This document shows, one piece after another, positions 6,304 through 9,068 of a stretch of DNA of 9,068 nt. Source of the DNA: DATLFI01 sp035524895 (GTDB lineage Bacteria; Acidobacteriota; Thermoanaerobaculia; Multivoradales; Multivoraceae); the NCBI GenBank assembly GCA_035524895.1, contig DATLFI010000331.1, forward strand, positions 1 to 9,068, written 5' to 3'. Below the pieces are notes generated by a model that was not told the DNA's origin, did no database searches, and saw only the letters and a list, made by a program, of their open reading frames with translations. Position 1 is the stretch's first letter, and the number at the start of each line of letters is the position of its first letter. A program made the position numbers and the translations under genes.

Positions 6304-7334
6304 GGAGCCGTGCGGGTCGTTGGGCCGCCCTCGTCGCCGCGGCCGTTCGGTGGCCGCAACGTCTGAGGAGTCGGCGCCACCAGAGCGGCGACTACCGGGT
6401 CTTTATTCTCGAGTATCACGGTGTCACGGCTTCGGACGAGCCGAGCGAAGGGCGGGTGACCGTCCGCACGCTCGCTCGGCATCTCGGGCATCTGGCCGAC
6501 TCCTTCGCGATCGTGAACGTAGCCACGGCCGCCAGCCGGCTGCGCGATCCGGAGCCGCTCGCCGGCGACCTGCTCGTCCTGACCTTCGACGACGGTTACG
6601 CCGACAACGCAGAAGTGGCCTGGCCCGTCTTCGAAGACCAGGGAGCGACCGCCACGTTCTTCCTGACCACCGGATTCCTCGATGGCGAGCCGCTCTGGTT
6701 CGAGGTCGCAGGCCGGGCTCTCCGTGCCTTGGCGCGGCCCGGCGTCGGCGCGGTGGCGAGCCTCGAAGAGGCGCTACGGCGCTCGCTTCCGGCTTGGGGA
6801 CCCGATCGCAGTGTCTTCGAGACGGTGAATCGAATGAAATACCTAGCTCCCCGCCAGCGCGAGCGGCTCGTCTCGCTGATGTCGGATCTTGCGCGGTCCG
6901 AGGGAGCTCCGGCCCGGCCGATGAGCTGGGAGCAGGCGCGCGCCATCCGGGAGGCCGGAGGCGAGATCGGTGCTCACACCATTAGTCATCCGATCCTCTC
7001 CAAGCTCGAGCGGAAAGAGCAGGAGCGAGAGATCGTCGGCTCCCGGGAACGCATCGCGGCAGAGTTGGGCCGCGAGCCCGCGAGCTTCGCCTACCCCAAC
7101 GGCTCTCGCCGGGACTTCGACGCGACGACGCGCGACATCGTCGCTCGCGCCGGGTTCGAAGCCGCCTGCACGACGGTGCGTGGCAGCAACGATCGAGCCA
7201 GCGATCGGCTGTGCCTGAACCGCTTGGGAGTCGGCGAGGACAGCCTCGCCGCGCTCGACGCGAGGTTGGCGGGTCTCTTCGACGAGCGCCGGCGGCGTGC
7301 GTTCTCGGCGCTCGCCCGGCCGAGATTCGGCTGA
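6300..7334 (+). CDS. Polysaccharide deacetylase (NodB/CE4 family)
   Basis: CE4 enzymes remove N- or O-acetyl groups from glycans using a metal held by one Asp and two His. With the TTG start at 6300 the product has 344 residues. It has the early EYHGV segment (38-42), motif 1 LTFDDGYADN with catalytic and metal Asp pair D97-D98, motif 2 AHTISHP with H216 and H220, and motif 3 FAYPNG (253-258). About 95 residues separate motif 1 from the His motif, more than in the smallest CE4 enzymes. The TTG overlaps the upstream TGA as TTGA, so translation is probably coupled to the O-antigen ligase gene. The frame stays open upstream to about 5817 within that gene, but this is a shadow. A mildly hydrophobic stretch (8-16) may be a short anchor; no clear signal peptide is seen. 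Confidence 0.9.
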   Translation: MRSRAGRWAALVAAAVRWPQRLRSRRHQSGDYRVFILEYHGVTASDEPSEGRVTVRTLARHLGHLADSFAIVNVATAASRLRDPEPLAGDLLVLTFDDGYADNAEVAWPVFEDQGATATFFLTTGFLDGEPLWFEVAGRALRALARPGVGAVASLEEALRRSLPAWGPDRSVFETVNRMKYLAPRQRERLVSLMSDLARSEGAPARPMSWEQARAIREAGGEIGAHTISHPILSKLERKEQEREIVGSRERIAAELGREPASFAYPNGSRRDFDATTRDIVARAGFEAACTTVRGSNDRASDRLCLNRLGVGEDSLAALDARLAGLFDERRRRAFSALARPRFG

Positions 7335-7345
7335 GTCTCAGTCGA
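7327..7345. terminator. Palindrome across the two convergent stop codons, possible bidirectional terminator
   Basis: TCGGCTGAG, T, CTCAGTCGA forms a 19-base palindrome centred on 7336, with one G-T pair as the only flaw. It contains the stop codon of the deacetylase (7332-7334) and, on the other strand, the stop of the glycosyltransferase (7340-7338). As RNA it would make an 8-pair hairpin in either direction. No U-tract follows on either side, so intrinsic termination is uncertain. Confidence 0.35.
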
Positions 7346-8522
7346 GCAGGCGATCTCCCGAAGGGTTCACCAAAGCGAGATACAGCTCCTCGTGACGCCG
7401 GATCATCCCACCGAGCTCATACAGCTCCTCGACGCGCTCGCGCCCGCCGTTTCCCAGGCGTCGCCGCAGTGCCGGATCGCGCAGCAGCTCCTCCAGAGTC
7501 GCGGCCATGCCGACGGGATCGCCAGGAGCGATCAGACGACCGAGGGAAGGTCCGTCGAGGATCTCGGGGGTTCCTCCGACCGCCGTGGCGATCACAGGGC
7601 AGCCGCTCGCCATTGCCTCGAGCAACGCGTTGGGCGAGCCCTCCTCGTAGGAGGGTAGGACGAAGACATCGAAGGCGGCGTAGAGATCCTCGACATCGGA
7701 TCGGTGACCGAGGAACCGGATCCGTCCGTCGAGCCGGGCCGCACGCGCTTCGGCCTCGAGCCGCGCCCGCTCGGGCCCTTCGCCGACCAGCACCAGCTCG
7801 ACCGGGAGGTCCGCGGCCGACAACCTCTCGACGGCAGCCACCAGATCGTGGAAGCCCTTCTTGGGAGAGAGCCGTCCGATCGCGCCGATCACGAGCGCGG
7901 CCTCGGAAAGCCCGAGCGCTCGACGGGCCCGTTCCGCGTTACGCGGTCTGAACCGCTGACAGTCGACGCCGTTCTCGATGACCACGATCCGCGCGGGGTC
8001 ACAGTGCTCTCGCTCGATCAGCGCTTGTCGTGAGGCCTCGGAGACCGCGACCACCCGGTCGCACAGGCGTCGGGTCCAGCGCGCGGCGCGAACCGCAGAC
8101 CAGCCGCTGTAGGCCGTCAGGCTACGCTGCCCGGCGATCATCCGCGGCCTCGTCGAGGACCAGCGGGCCGCGATCGCGGCCAACACGTTGGCGCGGTAGA
8201 GCAGCGAGTGCACGACCTGCACACCTCCGCCGTCGATCCGCCGCCTGAGCTCTCGAGCTCCCGAGAGCAGCTCCCGGATGCGCGGCCGGCCCGACATCTC
8301 GAGCGTGCTCACCTCGACACCGCACTCGGCGATCCGATCGGCGATTCGCCCACAGGGGCGTAGGGAGACCACCAGCGGCCGAAAGCGCGCTCGATCGAGA
8401 CCCGTGACGAGCTGGAGCAGGAAGCTCTCGGTTCCGCCGAAGTCGCTCGACGTGATCACGAACAGGACGTTGATGGGCTTCGGCATTCGGTCCGCGGGCG
8501 CAGTGCCTTCCGAGCAACGCAC
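7338..8522 (-). CDS. Glycosyltransferase, GT4 family
   Basis: The product is 394 residues with all the usual GT4 (GT-B) landmarks. These are a glycine-rich N-terminal loop SSDFGGTESFLLQL (around 25-38), a VVAVSEASRQALI block, ENGVDCQRFRP (around 183-193), GRLSPKKGFHDLV (216-228) with likely phosphate-binding R217 and K222, and GHRSDVEDLYAAFDVFVLPS. The E-x7-E motif lies in EGSPNALLE (E294 and E302), followed by AMASGCPVIATAVGGTPEI. It should transfer a sugar from a nucleotide donor to a lipid-linked or surface glycan in the cytoplasm. The GTG at 8522 has AGAGG about 5 bases upstream. The ATG at 8486 gives the more typical N-terminus MPKPINVLFVIT but lacks a ribosome site. It is convergent with the deacetylase, with a 3-base gap. 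Confidence 0.92.
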   Translation of the reverse strand: MRCSEGTAPADRMPKPINVLFVITSSDFGGTESFLLQLVTGLDRARFRPLVVSLRPCGRIADRIAECGVEVSTLEMSGRPRIRELLSGARELRRRIDGGGVQVVHSLLYRANVLAAIAARWSSTRPRMIAGQRSLTAYSGWSAVRAARWTRRLCDRVVAVSEASRQALIEREHCDPARIVVIENGVDCQRFRPRNAERARRALGLSEAALVIGAIGRLSPKKGFHDLVAAVERLSAADLPVELVLVGEGPERARLEAEARAARLDGRIRFLGHRSDVEDLYAAFDVFVLPSYEEGSPNALLEAMASGCPVIATAVGGTPEILDGPSLGRLIAPGDPVGMAATLEELLRDPALRRRLGNGGRERVEELYELGGMIRRHEELYLALVNPSGDRLLD

Positions 8523-8748
8523 TCTACCTCTCGCCTCCCGGAGAGTACCCAGCCACGCGCTCCGCTGATCGGCCTTCCGCCTCGAGCCTCAGGCGGCGAC
8601 GACACCCGAACGAGGCGCCGTGGGCGCTACGACAGGCGCGAGGCCCCGACCCCGGCCGGTCGCCGAGACACCCTTCGAGGAGCCCTGCCGGTCCCGGCCT
8701 GCGCCGGGCGTCCAGTTTGTCCTACCCATGGCGTGCACCTACGCCGGT
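8523..8748. other. Non-coding stretch upstream of the minus-strand glycosyltransferase
   Basis: No credible gene was seen on either strand; the open frames here are arginine- and proline-rich with no recognisable motif. A 6-bp stem, CCGCCT (8577-8582) with AGGCGG (8591-8596), is the only structure noted. The promoter of the minus-strand glycosyltransferase should lie here, but I cannot point to it. Confidence 0.5.
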
Positions 8749-8842
8749 GATGCTCCCCCGGCAGAGCCGGGGGCATCAAGGGTGAGCCGCTCAAAGCGGC
8801 GTGTATCTGGGTGCCGCCTGAAGGCGGGGGCTTCTCGGCGGC
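8749..8842. repeat. Cluster of three compact hairpins, possible IS200/IS605-type end
   Basis: Hairpin 1 pairs GATG...CCCCCGGC (8749-8762) with GCCGGGGG-CATC (8766-8777) around an AGA loop, with a 2-base bulge. Hairpin 2 is GCCGCT-CAA-AGCGGC (8786-8800). Hairpin 3 is CCGCC-TGAA-GGCGG (8814-8827), followed by GGGCTTCTCGGCGGC. Small-loop hairpins with a GGCGGGGGCTTC-like tail recall the ends of IS200/IS605 elements, where such hairpins are recognised as single strands. No tnpA or tnpB gene or remnant was recognised beside it, so this may be an orphan end, a REP-like repeat or stacked terminators. Confidence 0.4.
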
Positions 8843-8939
8843 ATCGAGCGACAGCCGCGGGAGGGTAACTCCCCAGAAGACCTCAGCGTGTCGCGTCCAT
8901 GGCGCCGTCTCTTCAGTAGCGGCCGAGCTCCCGGTCGGC

Positions 8940-9068
8940 GTGCGCCAGGCAAGCCTGTGAAAGGGGGAAGCCGATGTAGCAGCGAGAGCTGAGGCGAAGC
9001 GGAAACCTTTGGTGGGACCCAGCGGGTTCGAGTCCCGTCCGGCAAAGGTTGGCCACCAGCCGGAAGCG
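8940..9068 (+). mobile_element. 5' end of a group II intron, cut by the window edge
   Basis: GTGCG at 8940-8944 matches the GTGYG 5' splice-site consensus. It is followed by highly structured, non-coding sequence. AACCTTTG (9004-9011) pairs perfectly with CAAAGGTT (9043-9050), enclosing CGGG-TTCGAGT-CCCG. This resembles domain I subdomains of bacterial group II introns. The upstream flank (about 8910-8939) does not read as an IS3 transposase, so this copy seems to sit at a different site from the intron at 1-2035. Only 129 bases are visible, so the class and completeness are unknown. Confidence 0.6.

Noticed and set aside
8620..8868. Open frame of 82 codons near the right end, considered as a transposase tail
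   Set aside because: No zinc-finger or catalytic motif was seen, and it runs through three hairpins, so it is more likely non-coding.
9004..9050. A tRNA-like T-arm (GGTTCGAGTCCCG at about 9025-9037)
   Set aside because: The stem and loop match a T-arm, but no matching acceptor, D-arm or anticodon arm is found at the right distance. The flanks instead form a long stem of their own, as in intron domain I.
1..9068. CRISPR array, toxin-antitoxin, retron or phage-defence genes
   Set aside because: No regularly spaced direct repeats, defence enzyme motifs or small paired ORFs were found; the only reverse transcriptase is a group II maturase.

Overview
The window is high-GC bacterial DNA. Most codons end in G or C, and GTG or TTG starts look likely for several genes. 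It has no ribosomal RNA, tRNA or core housekeeping gene that would fix the phylum. The reverse transcriptase resembles group II intron maturases common in Actinobacteria and other high-GC bacteria, but such elements move between phyla, so I do not assign a taxon.

Region 1 (1 to about 3552) is a graveyard of nested mobile elements. A group II intron, with its maturase at 501-1928, domain V at 1938-1971, domain VI and a 3' end near 2035, sits in the catalytic core of an IS3-family orfB. Only about 66 codons of that transposase follow the intron. They run into the 3' end of an IS21-family istA (frameshifted) and an istB with an internal deletion and frameshift. A 30-codon 5' remnant of an IS3-family orfA then lies on the opposite strand, with its probable element end near 3552. 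IS21-like repeats at 277-355 lie upstream, inside or beside the intron.

Region 2 (about 3665 to 8522) is a cell-surface or exopolysaccharide locus and looks intact. On the + strand it has a family-4-like glycosyltransferase, an O-antigen ligase/polymerase-like membrane protein and a polysaccharide deacetylase; the last two are translationally coupled by a TTGA overlap. A second GT4 glycosyltransferase on the - strand meets the deacetylase tail to tail, with 3 bases between the stop codons and a palindrome across the gap. A plausible reading is that the glycosyltransferases build a lipid-linked glycan, the Wzy/WaaL-like protein polymerises or ligates it, and the deacetylase trims N- or O-acetyl groups. 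The glycan itself cannot be read from the sequence.

Region 3 (8523-9068) is non-coding. It holds three compact hairpins resembling IS200/IS605-type ends. At 8940 a GTGCG motif starts what looks like the 5' end of a group II intron, cut by the window edge. Both edges of the window therefore lie in group II intron sequence.

I found no defence system, CRISPR array, retron or clearly new system. The most interesting points are the mosaic itself, the intron at the transposase active site, the possible continuity of intron sequence across the two window edges, and several unexplained inverted repeats next to the polysaccharide genes.
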